Shown: positions 37,700 to 51,342 of the stretch, piece after piece
Position numbering within the stretch: position 1 is the first letter of the stretch
Layout of the letters: each line of letters starts with the position of its first letter
DNA from: Mycteria americana
Lineage: Eukaryota; Chordata; Aves; Ciconiiformes; Ciconiidae
DNA length: 64,000 nucleotides
NCBI RefSeq assembly: GCF_035582795.1
Contig: NC_134366.1
Span: forward strand, 107,949,756-108,013,755
Reading direction: 5' to 3'
Program-made: the position numbers and the translations under genes
Notes under the pieces: model-generated
Databases searched by the model: none
What the model was told of the DNA's origin: nothing
The model's input: only the letters and a program-made list of their open reading frames with translations

Positions 37700-39983
37700 G
37701 TAAGAATAAAATCAGTGTCATGTTACAGCTTTTAATTTTGTGAGATAAGTGAGACAATGCAAGTCATCTGCTTTAAGCAGTATTGAGTTTTTAATGTTGG
37801 AAAAGAAGACTTCTTACTGTGTGTTCCATGAAGGTCTGTAGAGAAGTTTTTATAGGAAGGCAGCATTGCTTTGAATTGAGAAGTTTTGATTGTTCTTTGT
37901 AAAAGTATTGTATAGGAAATCATCTGAATAATCTCCAGTAGAAATTAAAATGCTGTCTTAAAGAAATTATTTTATTGAATGCTTGATGTGGAATTTGTAT
38001 ATTACTAAATGGTGATTTGTGTTAGTCTGACTAGTTTCATATTTCTGCATGTTTTCTTCAGTTGACTGCTGAATTACATCAAGGCATAGTTAAAACATTT
38101 TTTTCACCCACATCTACTCTTCTATAGTTGTATTACAGGGCTGGATAAATACAGCTAGGAGGGGAGATGAGACACATTGTGCCTGTCCTGTATGGCAAAG
38201 CAGTACTGGAGCAGGAGAAGTCAAACACTCACATGTTTCTTCACTATTGATCTGGCAGAGTGGGTGTACCACTTTTGTTCTGGTACAAGCCAGTAGCAGG
38301 TTGTCACCCCTCTCGGCTCCCAGATGTGAGACTATATTCATGCAAAGTCTGTTCTAGAGTCATTCTGCGCCATTGCAGTCCATATAAAACATGGGTGTAT
38401 GAACAGTGGGTATCAGCCGGTGTCTATCTTGGTTTCAATTGCTTGCAAACTGTGCCACTGCAGATTGAGCTGTAGTAGTAGAAGCAGCTCTTTTTACGGT
38501 AAGGGTCTACTATGGTGCAGGTATACTTGAGGCTGAAATCCTATTTCATGTTTTGACTGTTGCATTTTCTCTTCCTGTAAGGGCACATAGATCAGAGGTA
38601 CAGCATAGCTCTTCATTAAATGCTTTCATTTCAGCTAATTCTTACCCATTAAGTTTATAAAGCCAAAAGGTGTTTTGCTTTTCCAGGTTTTGACCTGAAC
38701 ACCCTTCCTTGAAACTGAAAATCTCAGAATTAGTAGTTTATAGATGCTTGTCTTGTCTTATAGATGACACCCTGACTAACCATACTTCTGTTGATCCTTC
38801 TTCACTCTGCTACTAAGTTTTGCCCCATTCTTGCACTTCAAAATAAATATATTGTTAGATACATGCAGGAGAAATAATCTGTGAAACTCTTTTTTGTGTC
38901 TTTATTTTGACTGTTAATTCAAGACATGAAAATAAAAATAGTTGCTTTTGTTTTCCTTGCTTACCAATATGTTGGGTTAAAGGCCTGCATTTGGAAATGT
39001 TGCACGGCATTTTGACGCTTTGTTCCTTCTCCAGTTTGCAAAATGTTGCAGGAATTTACCACAGTCCTACTAATAGTGCTTAGTATCTACATATTCTGAA
39101 CATGAAAAAGTTATTAGCATTTATGCCATGTGATGTCCACAGGTTGAGTTTTATTTGCTGATATCGTAATGGTTGGCTATGAACTGAAGGGTGACTACAC
39201 TTATGTTAGCGCAGGTTAAAGTGCTTTTTCTTACTTCGTTTTCACAGCTCTACTTTGTGTTCTGAATGTAGGCATTCATATTGTGCAGCTTTCTGTAGGT
39301 AAATGCTGTGATTTTTTTCTTTTGTATACTGTGAGTGACTAATCAGCAAGTAGAGAAGTTCTAGCATTATATGTCAAGCTGCAATACCCTTGATTCCTTT
39401 CTTGATAACCCTTAATTTTGCCTTTCAAACCTCTGTAAGGGCAACAGGGTGGTCCTGCAGACTATTGTGATGGTGAAAAATGTGTTTCTGATTCCACATG
39501 AGTTTGGAAAAAAAAGTACATAAATGGATTTCTCTGTGCTGTTCATGGTGCTTTTTGTCATTGTGTGATAATGACAAAATCCATGTGATTCCTCACAGAA
39601 GAAACACAGAAGAGACTGAAACTAAGGATTAATTTTTTTTTTTTTAGTCTTCCTTTACTGATTTCAGTCACCTGAAAGTGCTGCTAGGCTAGAGTAAAAA
39701 TGTCGAACAGGAGAAACCAGCCATAGAGATAAAATTTAGAGCTTTGGTTGTTGCTGCCACTATAAATATGAAAAATAAACATTTTGGTGGCAGAACAAAA
39801 ATTTTCAAGTATCCAGATGTCAAATATGAAGACTTTTGAAATGCGTATTGGCTTTAAAACTTTAACACTTAAAATTTTTTTTCTACATAGTATAATTTCT
39901 ACCAAAGTAACGTATATTAAAAGGCACAACATATTTTTTTTAAATCTCTCTCTCTCTTTTCTTTTTTCCGCCCTCCCCCTTAG
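37700..39983. other. TEX10 intron (about 2.3 kb)
   Basis: The stretch 38,120-38,480 has higher GC and might be an old repeat, but I do not recognise it. The rest is AT-rich. Confidence 0.4.
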
Positions 39984-40222
39984 CAACAAGTATTGTATGA
40001 CATCCTCAAACAGCGTAGACCATCTTTTACTGAACTTAACGTTGTGTGACATAATGGTTTCACTAGCAAGCACTTCAACACTTCAGATGGATTCTGGTTG
40101 GCTGGACATGATAAGGAAATTTGTCACAGATACTCTTCAGGACGGCAGCAAACTGAATAGCAAGCAGGTGAACAGATTGCTTGGTGTGACTTGGAGACTA
40201 ATGCAAATACAGCAAAACAAAG
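39984..40222 (+). CDS. TEX10: TEX10 coding exon 5
   Basis: The 239-base exon, phase 2 to 1, lies between ccccttag and gtaaga. It contains [19 protein letters not shown] and [18 protein letters not shown], which are collinear with mammalian TEX10. Confidence 0.93.
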
Positions 40223-41649
40223 GTAAGATATGAGTAGTTTCTAAAAAGCAGAATTATGCAGTGACAAAGAGCTTGAGTTAGCATTTTCAGGTCACTTCAT
40301 CTTATATCCTCAGTTGTTACATCATAATGTATTTTGTCTGTAGAGGTAAATCGAATTTCATGGTCATATTCTTGCGTGTAGCATTGAAAGCTGCTTGATT
40401 TTTAGGAATGCTGTTAGATTTATACTGTTGATATGCAAAGTATTAGTATATTTGTGTATCTGTTTTCTGTTTTGAATTCTTAAGATATTCTTGTAAATGG
40501 AAAGATGAGTTTTCTTCATTAAAAAAATAATTACTAGGATATAGAGATGCATGATATATTGATATTCCAATCCTTATTTAAAATGATTAATATAGCTGGT
40601 AGACTCCTTTAAGTACTGTCAGATGACCATTCTAGACCTGTAATGATGTGAAATGCCAAGATAGTTCTGATGGAAGCTGCTGTAGAATATTTTCCAATGT
40701 GCTTGATTTGAATCCTTTTCCAAGAGAAAACATTATTTCCAGTTGTGACTTGCAGGACCAGTACAGTATTTTGGCTTGGCTTTTTTTTTTTTTTTGCTTT
40801 TCAAGTACTACTTGGTTGTGTTCCATATGTGACCTTGGTTGACATGTCTGTTAAGTGATTGATGTAGGACTTTAAGAAAAGAATTTTTCAGTAAGTCTGA
40901 AGGTGGCAGGGGTCTATTGTGTCTTACCAGTCTGGTAGTGAATTCCACAGCCACGCAGCCAAGTAGAGTTTATAGAAAATGCTTTGCCCTTAGCAGCAGG
41001 TTTCATTGTCAGTGTTGTGAGATTAAAAGATGTCAAATGTCCCTCAAATATATTTTGGCAGTTAGTTGCATCTCCTTCCAAATCCATTTTAATTAGGAAT
41101 CTGTCTATTCCTATGTCCCTGATGACAAAGATAATAAGTAATCATTCCTATCTGCACTCCAAATTTAGCTTCCTCTTGAAGGCAAATAATAGTCCACAGT
41201 CAGAGATGTGCCTGTTCACCAGTTGAGCTAAGGCAGAAGAGTTGCTACTCATGGAAGTAGTTTCCAAACTATTGTTAGACTGTTAAATCAGATACTTTGT
41301 GCTTTTCCTTGTAATGAAACATTGATTTTTCCTTTGTCTACCAAACTTTTACCAGATAGTGGATAATGGCTGGTGTTTTTCTAACCAAAGTGGCTATTTT
41401 AGTACAATAATTTTCCTCAGGAATGCAGAAAATAAATAGGCTTAAAAAAAGTTTAAGTGAAATTCCAAAAGATTAATATGTATGGATCTTGTCTGCTGAC
41501 CTTGTAGAGGTTCAGGAATTTCACTGCAAGTAGGAAGTTCTTTACTTCAGGAATCTGTATCTGTTTGTGTGGACAATTTATCTCATCCCTTCAAGATAAT
41601 CCTTGTGCAGTACTAAAAGCCTGACTAGATGTCAGATTAAAATTCATTT

Positions 41650-42475
41650 ACTAGCTGTAGAGGAAATACAGCCTCAACATGCTGGAGGAATGGGCTGACA
41701 GTTCAACAAGAAGTGCAAAGTCCTGCACCTGGGGAGAAGCAACCCCATGCATCTGTACATGCTGGGGGGCTGACCAGCTGGAAAGCAGCTTGACTTGAAA
41801 AGGACCAGGGGGTCCTGGTGGACACCAAGTTGAACGTGATCCAGGAATGGGTCCTTGCAGCAAAGAAGGCCAGCGGTGTCCTGGGCTGCATTAGGAGGAG
41901 TGTTGACAGCAGGTTGAGGGAGCTGATCTTTCCCATCTGTTCTGCTCTGGCGAGGCCACACTTGGAGTACTGTCCAGTTTTGGGCTCCCCAACACGAGAG
42001 ACATGGACATACTGGAGAGAGTCCAACGAAGGGCCACAAAGATGATGAATGCACTGGAGCATCTCTCCTATGAGGAAAGGCTGAGAGAGCTGGGACTGTT
42101 TGGCCTGGAGAAGAGAAGGCTCAGGGGGCATCTCATCAATGTATGTGAATACCTGAAGGGAGAGTGCAAAGAAGAGGGAGCCAGGACTCTTTTCAGTGGT
42201 GTCCAGTGACAGGACAAGAGGCAACGGGCACAAACTGAAACACGGGAGATGCTGTCTGAACATCAGGAACACCCTTTTTCACTGTGAGTGTAACTGAGCA
42301 GTGGCACAGGTTGCCCAGAGAGGTTGTAGAGTCTCCATCCTTGGAGATACTCAGAAGCTGTCTGGACGTGGTCCTGGACAGCCAGATCTAGCTGATCCTG
42401 CTTCAGCCGGGGTGTTGGACTGGATGACCTCCAGAGGTCCATTCCCACCTCAACCATTATGTGATTCTGTGGAAG
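41650..42475 (+). mobile_element. CR1 LINE 3' end, well preserved
   Basis: It is a classic avian CR1: tgcaaagtcctgcacctggg, aggaccagggggtcctggtgg, aggccacacttggagtactg, tatgaggaaaggctgagaga, gcacaggttgcccagagagg, ggactggatgacctccagag, and the end tatgtgattctgtgg. It includes the C-terminal end of ORF2 and the 3' UTR, is 5'-truncated, and lies in sense in a TEX10 intron. It is clearly younger than the copy at 4,720, with fewer mismatches to the usual words, but ORF2 is still broken. Confidence 0.93.
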
Positions 42476-43619
42476 AAGAAAAGTTTCCTTCCTTGAACTT
42501 TTTTTTTTATGGTGCCGTAGAAATCCTGAGCTTTATTGTGTCAGATGATACTGCAAAAGATGGTACATACCAAAAATATAACTGATTTATTTAAAACCTA
42601 TCTGACATTGAGGTTAAGGGCCTGGATGGTTATGTCTTCTAAAGAAGACAATGCAAAAGAAAAAATGAACTGTTACAATGAAAATTTTTTTAGAAAATGG
42701 AAATCAATGGAAATCAAGAGGGGAAATTTAGATAGAAAAAACAAAGAGCTAATGAACGAGAGATTAAATGAGACCATAGTCAACCTCCTGCACGTTATGC
42801 CACAAAAGCATGGTGGTATCTTTGCAGTTGCATTTTTCATGGTTGCCTATTTTGAGTAGCTGTTTATGCTAGGGTGAAATGCACCTTTTTTTTGTGGATG
42901 TCTAGAAGAGCTTTGAGCTGTGATGTGTGAAGATTTCTCTCCGTTGTTTAAGATCAGACTCTGGATTTGCTTTCTGTAAGTAGGTGGTCAGCTCCTTTCT
43001 TGCATCTCTCAGGTATGACTTCAGCAGCAGCTTGCCTGCTAGTTGTGTGTTTGATAAATTTTCTTCAAGTAACGAAGAGAGCACACTCAGTCACTTCAGA
43101 AGGAGGCTTGCCATGTGCCAATTAAAACTGAAATACATTAAAAATAATGAGGACTTTGGCTGCATTTTGGAAGTCTGTATAGTGTGGACCTTTTAAGTAC
43201 TAATTTTTAAGAATACATTTTTAAATTGCTTCTGTTTTTTAAACGTGTCTTGTTCATATGAAGCAATCAAATAGTAGAGCCTGCTGTACTAAATTTGCCA
43301 TAGAGAGTTATTGTAAGGTGGCTGAACATTCTACACACTAAGAATATTTATTTCTTATTATATTTGTTCAGTTAACAGTTCATGAATTAGCTAAAAACTA
43401 GATAGAAGTATAATTGTTATTCAGTTAAGAATAAGCAAGCGTTCCGTTTAAGAAACGCTGTCCAAGATGAATCTTCACCTGAAGAGTATGTGAATTGAAT
43501 AAGTTGATGCTCCTGATGCAATGAAAAGAACTGAATAATCTATCTTCGCTAAAATCCATTCTAATGTTTGATGTATTTTTCTGTTGACAAATATGTTAGA
43601 TTTCAACTTCTCAATGGCT

Positions 43620-44440
43620 CCCTGCATTATGCTTGAATATGACTGTGTGTTGCAAATGAGTGATTTAGATCGCTTAAAGAATCACCATCAAAGCTATTAG
43701 CAAAAGTGGTTTTAATATGATGTAAAAGCATGACTTAACAAAATTCGATGGCAAGGTTCACTGTTACTGTACGGCACAATCATTTGAACAATGATTCAAA
43801 GTTACCAAGGCACAAATCAAAGTTACCATACTAAAAGGTTATGCGCGATATTGGTCGCTTACCAAAGATCTGCTGTTGGTAAAAGGTCTCTGCCTCGAGG
43901 AGCAACCTTGAGAGGTGTCCCAGCTCAAGGGGAGATCACCGCCATGCTGCCTAGCAGGCAGAGCTCAAAGAAGGCTCCCTTAGGCTGTCATATTTATGGA
44001 ATAAAGTGGTTGGCTCATAGTCAAGTGACGTGCAATGGGAAAGGTATGCATGAAACTCCTTGACCCACAACTAACTTTGTTCCTTGATAAATGAGTCTTG
44101 GAAAAGCCACCCGCTATTCATGTGTCAGTCACACAATCGGTGTTCCAAGCTCATATGCATCGATGCTCACGGCGTCACTCAGCTTCTTTGTGGGTTTTCA
44201 GAGAACACATTGAAACCAGAGGAGTTCTTGGCCTGGTCATGGCTTAGGCCTTAAGCTCCTTTGGAGCCTGTACCAAACTACTGCTAGTTTGGTTAAGGGG
44301 TCGAGTGCATCCGTCACACCATGCCATTTCAGGGGCTTTCTGTAGTGTGTCTTTTAGTGAGAATCCCTACGTGGTAACTTAAAAAAGTTCCCTGATAAGA
44401 GTTTTGCTGATGAAGACCAGCCCCTGACTGGATCTGGAAT
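43620..44440. mobile_element. Probable ERV LTR-like repeat
   Basis: Its language is unlike the flanks: higher GC, with CpGs, and strings such as aaattcgatggcaaggttca, ggttggctcatagtcaagtg, tccttgataaatgagtcttgg, cttctttgtgggttttcagag. I associate these with an ERVL-type LTR of birds. Orientation and exact ends are uncertain and no viral coding region is seen beside it. It lies within a TEX10 intron. Confidence 0.5.
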
Positions 44441-45577
44441 CATTTTTAGTATGGAGCATTCTTGTCTCTGTGGGCAGAAGTAGCTCTGTTCAGTGTGGAA
44501 CACAAAATTATATCTGTTTTTGAATACATAACTTACTAAGACTGCTCTGTGTACCTGAATGGAAAAGCAAAGGTTTCCCAGTCTTGGTTTATGAAGATAA
44601 TGAAATGATTGCTGCTACTTAAGTGTGTATTGACAGAAACGAATTAATTGGGATGCCAAGCTCTTCTGAGGCAAGTTGAGTCAAGGCTCATACCTTTCAT
44701 GTATCTTTTAACTTTTCAGGTGCTTCCCCATTCTTTCCAGGCTTGTCTTCTCTGAATTCAGAGATTTGTATGATTTTTTTTTTTTTTCCATGCTTTGCTA
44801 ATATTTACATCCAGTGGTTTAATCTGGTTTCCATTACTGTTTGGTCTGTTTCTCAATCTACTATAATAACTTCTGCCCTTGCTGGCTGGTTTTAGCCAAC
44901 TTTGACATAAGGGTAGAACTTTCATACATTGCGTTAAGTCTGGTGATAACATATAGCTGATGAGAGCTTCGGAGAAGAAAAAGCTGCAGTGCGAGTTTAG
45001 CAGTTCTCTTTGTAGTGGCTTGCCAGTGGCCTCTCAAGGTATGTATTTTCTGGTTAGTCAGCAAATGTGATTTGGAGCCAGCTCGTTCAAAGACATGGAG
45101 AGCTGATAAGGCTGGTGTGTGTGGCAGGGAGAAAGGGATAGTATAGAGAGAGCTGAAGGCACTGTGACAGTGAGGTTTGGGTGAGCATAGGTGAGCAGTA
45201 AAAGAGAAGATCGGTGTGAGGTTACTACACTAGGGGAAAAGGATGTGGAAGATAACAGTGGAAAGCAGGACTTTATTGGTTCTCAGCTATGTTGCAGCCT
45301 GTGCACTGTCTTGTCTCCAGGAAGGTCTGAAGTTTTCACTTACATGTAGTCTCTATTTGTTTGTGTGACACTCTCACAAGCTACACAAGAAGGTATTGTT
45401 TCAATGGTTTAGAAATCCATCCAGTAGTTGTTTTAAAACATTTTAGTACTTCCCTGTGGAGTTAAATGTAGATAGTTGCATATACAGATTATAGCTCTTC
45501 TGTGTATATGTGTGTGTATGTACAAAATCAGACTATTAAGCAGCACTACTTCAGGTTTTTATATATTTTCTTTCTAG

Positions 45578-45713
45578 TGGCAACAGAACCCTTGATAAAA
45601 GCAGTATATACACTATACCAGCAAAGGAATCTCCTCTTTCCTGTTCGTACATTGCTTTTGAAATTTTTTAGCCGAGTTTACCAAAAAGAAGATTTGAGGA
45701 CTCAAAGAATCAG
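45578..45713 (+). CDS. TEX10: TEX10 coding exon 6
   Basis: The 136-base exon, phase 1 to 2, lies between tttctag and gtaaaa. It reads [20 protein letters not shown] and [16 protein letters not shown], part of the central helical repeats. Confidence 0.93.
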
Positions 45714-48700
45714 GTAAAAAACATTTATATATTCTTTCTCATTTCAACATAGCATATTTATTTCAAAAGTTACAATACTGAATTTCTATGTAGATGTTAT
45801 AAAACTTCATTCTGAATCTATTTTGGCACTGTGTCACTGAAATTTGAAAGTTTAGGTTCTCTGTGAGTTATGATATTGAGATGTGTATTAGCTTAGTTGT
45901 CTTTTTTTCTTAACGTAAGACTAGATAGATCTCAATGATTTAAAATTTAACTTGAAGTACATTGCTGCAAGCTCATTGTTACTGACTGTGTGGTAGTCAT
46001 TAGATGTGTCAAGATTGTGCAGCTATAGCCATGGAGCATTTCCATTACTTCAGCCTGAGGTCATGGACTTGTGACTTAGTACCTTTGGTGGTTTTGGTAG
46101 TGCGTGTACCCTTTTGTACTTAATTTCTTTTAAGAAAAGTATTCTTCTATTGTTTTGGGTGTTTGGTTCTACAGAGACTAGGTTTAAGAAAATATTCTTG
46201 TCCTTTTGGGTTCCCAGTTTCATGCATCTGTTAAATATCTGACTTTCTTCAAGTAAGGGGAGATTATTCTCTATATTGCTGTTATTACACTTTTTCATCA
46301 TAAGATCTGTCCAAATTGTCTCCAAAGTCTTAACTTTTCCAGAAGGTATTTTTCAGCCAAGTCATCTGGTTCCAGCTATGTAAAATCCTTAAACACAGAT
46401 CAAGCTGCATTAATCCTACCTTGTTTGAGAACTGCAAAGGGATATAACATCATACCTGTGATACCTGTTTCTGCTACTAGGTAAAAATCAGACCAGGGTC
46501 CCCAGAAGTACTGTGTCCACTAGCAGAGTCAAGCTTTGGGAAAATTGTTCTCTTCTGCAACTCCTTTGCTTTGTTAAATCTTTTACTGTGGTAATGCCTG
46601 AGTACATGTAATTAGGTCTACAGCCAGAAATATCTAACACTACCCTATAAAAAGTATAGGCAATTTGAAAGACAGGAAAAAGGCTAGGGAATATCCCATT
46701 TTCCTCCTCTTTTCACCCAGAGTGAAAAAGAGATCTTTTTAATACTGACTAATTTCCCCAAGGTTATGTAACCACTGTTTTCTGTGCTTACCTGAAAGTC
46801 TTGAGCATCTCATCCAGTTTCATGTGACCATCTGACTATCTAGAAAGCTTTAACTTTCTATCTTTAGATATCACAAATAGCAGTAGTTTTCCTGCTGTCC
46901 CTCTTAGTCTTCTACATTGAATTGTGACATTTTTAGTAACAAGAATGAAATCTCAAAAATTCTTTGCAAAAAGGATAATTGCACTTATGTCTGAAAAGAC
47001 ATTTTAAGACGACATAGTGTTTGTGTACTGTACTGATCCATTTCTTTCCTTTAGAAACAAGTGGTTTTTTTCATTTCTTCAAGATGTGGACTGTGCAGTA
47101 TAGATCCTGGATAACATTCATGTTATTCCATTCAGTTTGACGTCATAGCTCCTTCAGCCCTCCTGTGACTGCTCTCATTTTTTTAATTTTTCTCAGAAGC
47201 TTGTCAAGAGCAGTCTAAGAGGAGCAGAATTCATGTTGGAACATTTTCCAAGAACATTGAAGTGAAGCTGTTTATTTTTTAGGTGTATTTGATTCAATGG
47301 CTAGGTAGGAGCTTTTGGCCTATTGTTGCCCTGTGAAAGAAAACTTGATTGATTTATTACAAGATTCAGAGTTAATATTTTGGTCTTGATGTTGGTTATC
47401 TTCACCCCAATCGCTACAGACATATGTGTAGTCATTGTGTGTATGTATGCATATACAGTGTGTGTGTGTATACATGCACATATGCATATATATACTGGTA
47501 GAGACTTAAAAGGCTATTTAGCCTCACAGCCTGCCTTCAACACTGACCTGTGTGAGATGCTCTAGGAAGAAGGCAAGAATTACTTTTCTGTGGTATTCTA
47601 AGCTTCCAACCATTTGAAGCCTGTACTTCCTCACTGTGCAGAACTTCTCTGTATTAGTATCACTCAGTGGATGTTTTTTCCATGAGTTTTTCTGGTCATT
47701 CCTTGGACCGGTCGAAATCAAGAGCAACTGCAGCATCCTCTGGCAAGGACTGACAAAGCTCAGCGGTCTGAAGACCAGTGTCCTTTTGTTTCTTTTGATC
47801 CTGACTCCTCCTAGCTTCATTTGATACCAGCACCCACTTCTTCTGTGGGAAGGGAAAGCAAACGTTTTATTCCCATCCACCATTTTCATGTTAAGTGATT
47901 TGAGTCTTCTGTTGAGCCTACCTCTGACTGACCCACTTCAGTTGTCTCTCCTCCAGGATTTTCCTACCATTAAACACAAGCTGTCTATGCAAGGCCCTTC
48001 CCTCTTATGTCATGGATACTAAGTTTCCTTAAAAAGTTTTTGGTGAAGGACTTTGTCAGGTCTTTTGAAAATTAAATAATTTTTATCATCGTTATGCTAC
48101 TCTTGTTGACACCTTCAAAGACCTACTTTGAACTTCTTGATTTACACTCAGCAGCTTCTTTCATGTAATCATCACTTTAGTAGTAAGCTGATGAAATGCT
48201 TTTGGTTTATAAATGATACTTGATTTGATAAGCCAGGGTGTCATAGAAATTGTAGCCCACAAAAGATAGGATTTGTCTATAAGATTGTTCAGTTTGAGCT
48301 AGAAAGGATAAATAAAAGCAGATCTATAATGGATGTGGTCAAGTTTTAAAGCTCAGCACCAAAGACGTTTAAAGGAAGGAAAAAACCTAATTAGTAAAGT
48401 TTCCTGAAGTATAAACAGGCCAATTGATTGGAATGGGGAAGAAGGTCTGGAGAATCAGGTCATAAATACAAATGAAGATTTGTCTTAGGCGAGGGAAGAG
48501 GTTGTCCAAGTTTTTTGCTGTTTCCTGACCAGCTTTAGGGAGTGTTTATGGTAAACAGCACTTACAGAGAATAGGAAAAAAGGAATTGATAAGCAGACTG
48601 GTTTAATTCCTGTTTTTCTGACAAGCAGGTTAGAAATAGCAATTCCTAAACGTCAAGCTGAATTATTTTTTTCACAGAATGTGAAAATAGCAAAAGCTTC

Positions 48701-49633
48701 TTAACCATCACACTATAGAATAAGGGAAGAAGTGAGTCTGAAATTAGGATGAATTTAGCTTGTCCTTCAATATAAATAATATCATGTCACATTTTTCAAT
48801 AAAGATTAGTGTAATTCATGTCAAACACAAGGGATGGCCAGAGTCCTCAGATATGGAAACAACAGTGCTGTAAACAAAATTGAGTTGAATGCTGTCAAAT
48901 TAATGCAAAAGAGAAGGATTAGGTAAATTTTATTCCAGAGACTTGAGAGAACTGGTGTGTGAAAATGCAGATAGTAAGAACTTTTGACTATTACCTTTAA
49001 AGGCAGGTAATGCAATCTGGATTTGGTATAAAAGATGGCATCTCACTTAAAGAATAGGAACGTGTACAGTGGGATGCAGTACGTAGGTGACAACAGTGGG
49101 AGTCGTAAAACTGGAGAGTCTGCTAATACAGTTCATCAGAGCTCACCTGGAGCTAAACTTCATATTATTGTTAGTGACCGGCACACAAAGCAGGAGCGTG
49201 CCAATAGAAACTTTCTGGTGACATATAGTTCAGAAGCATTACCTGAACAGATGAAATGAGAAATAAACCAGAAGAATTGGATTACCTGAGGGAATGGTAA
49301 AAGAGGGAAGAGGTGTATTTGTACAAAACAAAAATTGGTGCACTTAGCAACTAATAGGATTTTTTTTTTTAATGTAAAATTCAACCAGGCAGTTGCATAC
49401 AATAATCCTGTGATTGATCTTTCTCCTTCTATATGCTACCTGTGTACTAAGGTTGTGGAAAACAAGCAAGTGTAATTTTTAGAGATACTAAAGTGTAGCA
49501 GGAGATACGTGGAAGTATTATAATGTTTGAACAAGATCATTTGATACCTTATTCAGTTGACTTTATTTGTAGTTACTTATGCCCAAGAAGGCCCAAATTG
49601 TAAGAGCTGCAGGGGCAACCTAAGCTATAGATT

Positions 49634-49730
49634 TCTTCTACTTAAATTCACTTAAACTTGAATTCTACTTTAAATTCTGTTACTGTAAATTCACTTCTAC
49701 TTAAATTCTACTTTAAATTCACTTAAACAC
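49634..49730. repeat. Local duplication of an AT-rich unit
   Basis: Units built from cttctacttaaattc and actttaaattc recur about three times in just under 100 bases, an imperfect tandem array. Confidence 0.7.
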
Positions 49731-49799
49731 CTCAGTTGTGCTTGCTTGAGGCTGTGGATAAAGTCAGTAGAAATCTAGACGTTCCAGAAGGACAAAAAA

Positions 49800-50480
49800 G
49801 ATCTTATGTAAAGAAAAGCCTCTTTAAATTTAGCAAGTGAAGAATCTGATCAGCTGAACGTAGTGAAATCTGTGGCCCAGATGGGTATGCAGAGAGGCTG
49901 AAAAAGTTGTCTCGTGAAAGTGAGGCCATTGTTTGTCATACGTGAAAAAAACATGGTGACTCCAGGAGGTTCTGTGTGACTGGAGAAAGACTGTTATTAA
50001 GTTATCTTGAAGACAATCTGGGGAATTTCAGGCTGATGAGCCTCTTGGCTCAGTCCTTGGAAAGATCATGCGGCCTCTTGGCTTGGAATTAATTTCTGAA
50101 CACATAAGGGACAAGCAGGTAATCAGGAGCAAGGTGGGATGTATGTAAGAACAAATCATGCTTTACCAGCACGATTATCTTCTGTGATGAATGCCTGGCT
50201 GCATGGACAAGGGGAGAGTGTTTGGCACAGTACGCTTTCTTGATACCTTGCTTGCTGAGCTGTAGCAATAGTAAAAAAAGGAACTGGGGTTGACAGTATA
50301 TGCCAAGCTGAATGTATTCCCACCATGAGTGTAAGGCAAACAGCCGTGGGTTGCATTAGGAGGAACATGGCCAGCAGATTGACTAAAATTCCTATCTGTC
50401 TGTGGTCAATACTGGTGAGGCCATACCTGTAATGCTGTGTCTGGCTTTGGCAGGAGCAAATTGGTAGTTTAGTGGAGCCG
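49800..50480 (+). mobile_element. CR1 LINE fragment, decayed
   Basis: CR1 ORF2 words occur in order: caggctgatgagcctcttgg with ctcagtccttggaaagatca, later gggttgcattaggaggaaca, aatactggtgaggccatacc and tgctgtgtctggctttggc. The last ones match the same part of the element at 41,880-41,990. All frames are broken. It is in sense in the TEX10 intron. Confidence 0.65.
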
Positions 50481-51295
50481 TAATGTGAAAGCTAACCTCG
50501 AGGGCTCAACCATTAAATTTTGAAGTAGAGAGCTTGACGTGCAGTTCTGCTTTAAAAAGTCATGGTAGAAAGTTTATCTCTTGACATTTATGTCAAGTTT
50601 CCTTTTCTAATTGCTAATCCTGCAAATTCAACTAAATTATTCTTCCAGTTGTCCCTTATGCTTCCTTTCTGTTGTGTTTTCTACATTTGGAGTGTGCAGC
50701 TTAGTAATTACCTGTGTTGATGTTCAGGGGAAAATAAATGACTGTATTAGCTCTGTATGGCTTGTGCACAGAGTAAGGATTTGGTTTGGTCCCTGAAGTT
50801 CTCGGTGTAGTTTTGAATATACGGAGGTAGCAGATCTATTAAGAAAGTCTTAAAGGCACCTTTAGGAGAGCCATGTTTGAAGTAATTTGCCTGTGTGCCA
50901 TAGGAATTCAGTGGTAAAACTATCAATGGGATTCAGGAATCCTTACTTTAATTAGTGTGAACTATTAAATTGCACTTCAAAAATTTTAAATTTACTTTAG
51001 AATTTGGAAAGACCTACCTGAAAACCTTCATTACAAATAATTCAGTGCTCACTCTTTATAAGTAATACAAAGAGAAATATAATAAAATTTAAAAAGGGAA
51101 AACAATAGTCTCTAATCACCCAAGTTAATTTCTTCAGAGAAAAAGAAGTAAATATAGAATGTGTTTTGAACACCTTTGTTTACATTTTTAAATATCATTT
51201 TTAATATAGTTGCCTTTTTTAAAAAAAAAAAAAATCATTGCTTCTGGTTAAGAAATGAAACTATGCCTGAAAAACAAAAAAGGGGTTTGGGTCTT

Positions 51296-51342
51296 GGGGG
51301 GGGGGGGGCGGGGGGCGGGGAGGGGGGCGGGGGCAGGGGGGA
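51296..51342 (+). repeat. Poly-G tract, quadruplex-forming candidate
   Basis: About 47 bases are nearly all G with single C or A interruptions, giving many runs of four to thirteen G on the coding (RNA) strand of the TEX10 intron, some 600 bases before coding exon 7. Confidence 0.9.

Noticed and set aside
41674..42272. Minus-strand frames of 126 and 189 codons
   Set aside because: They are antisense readings of the CR1 element on the + strand.
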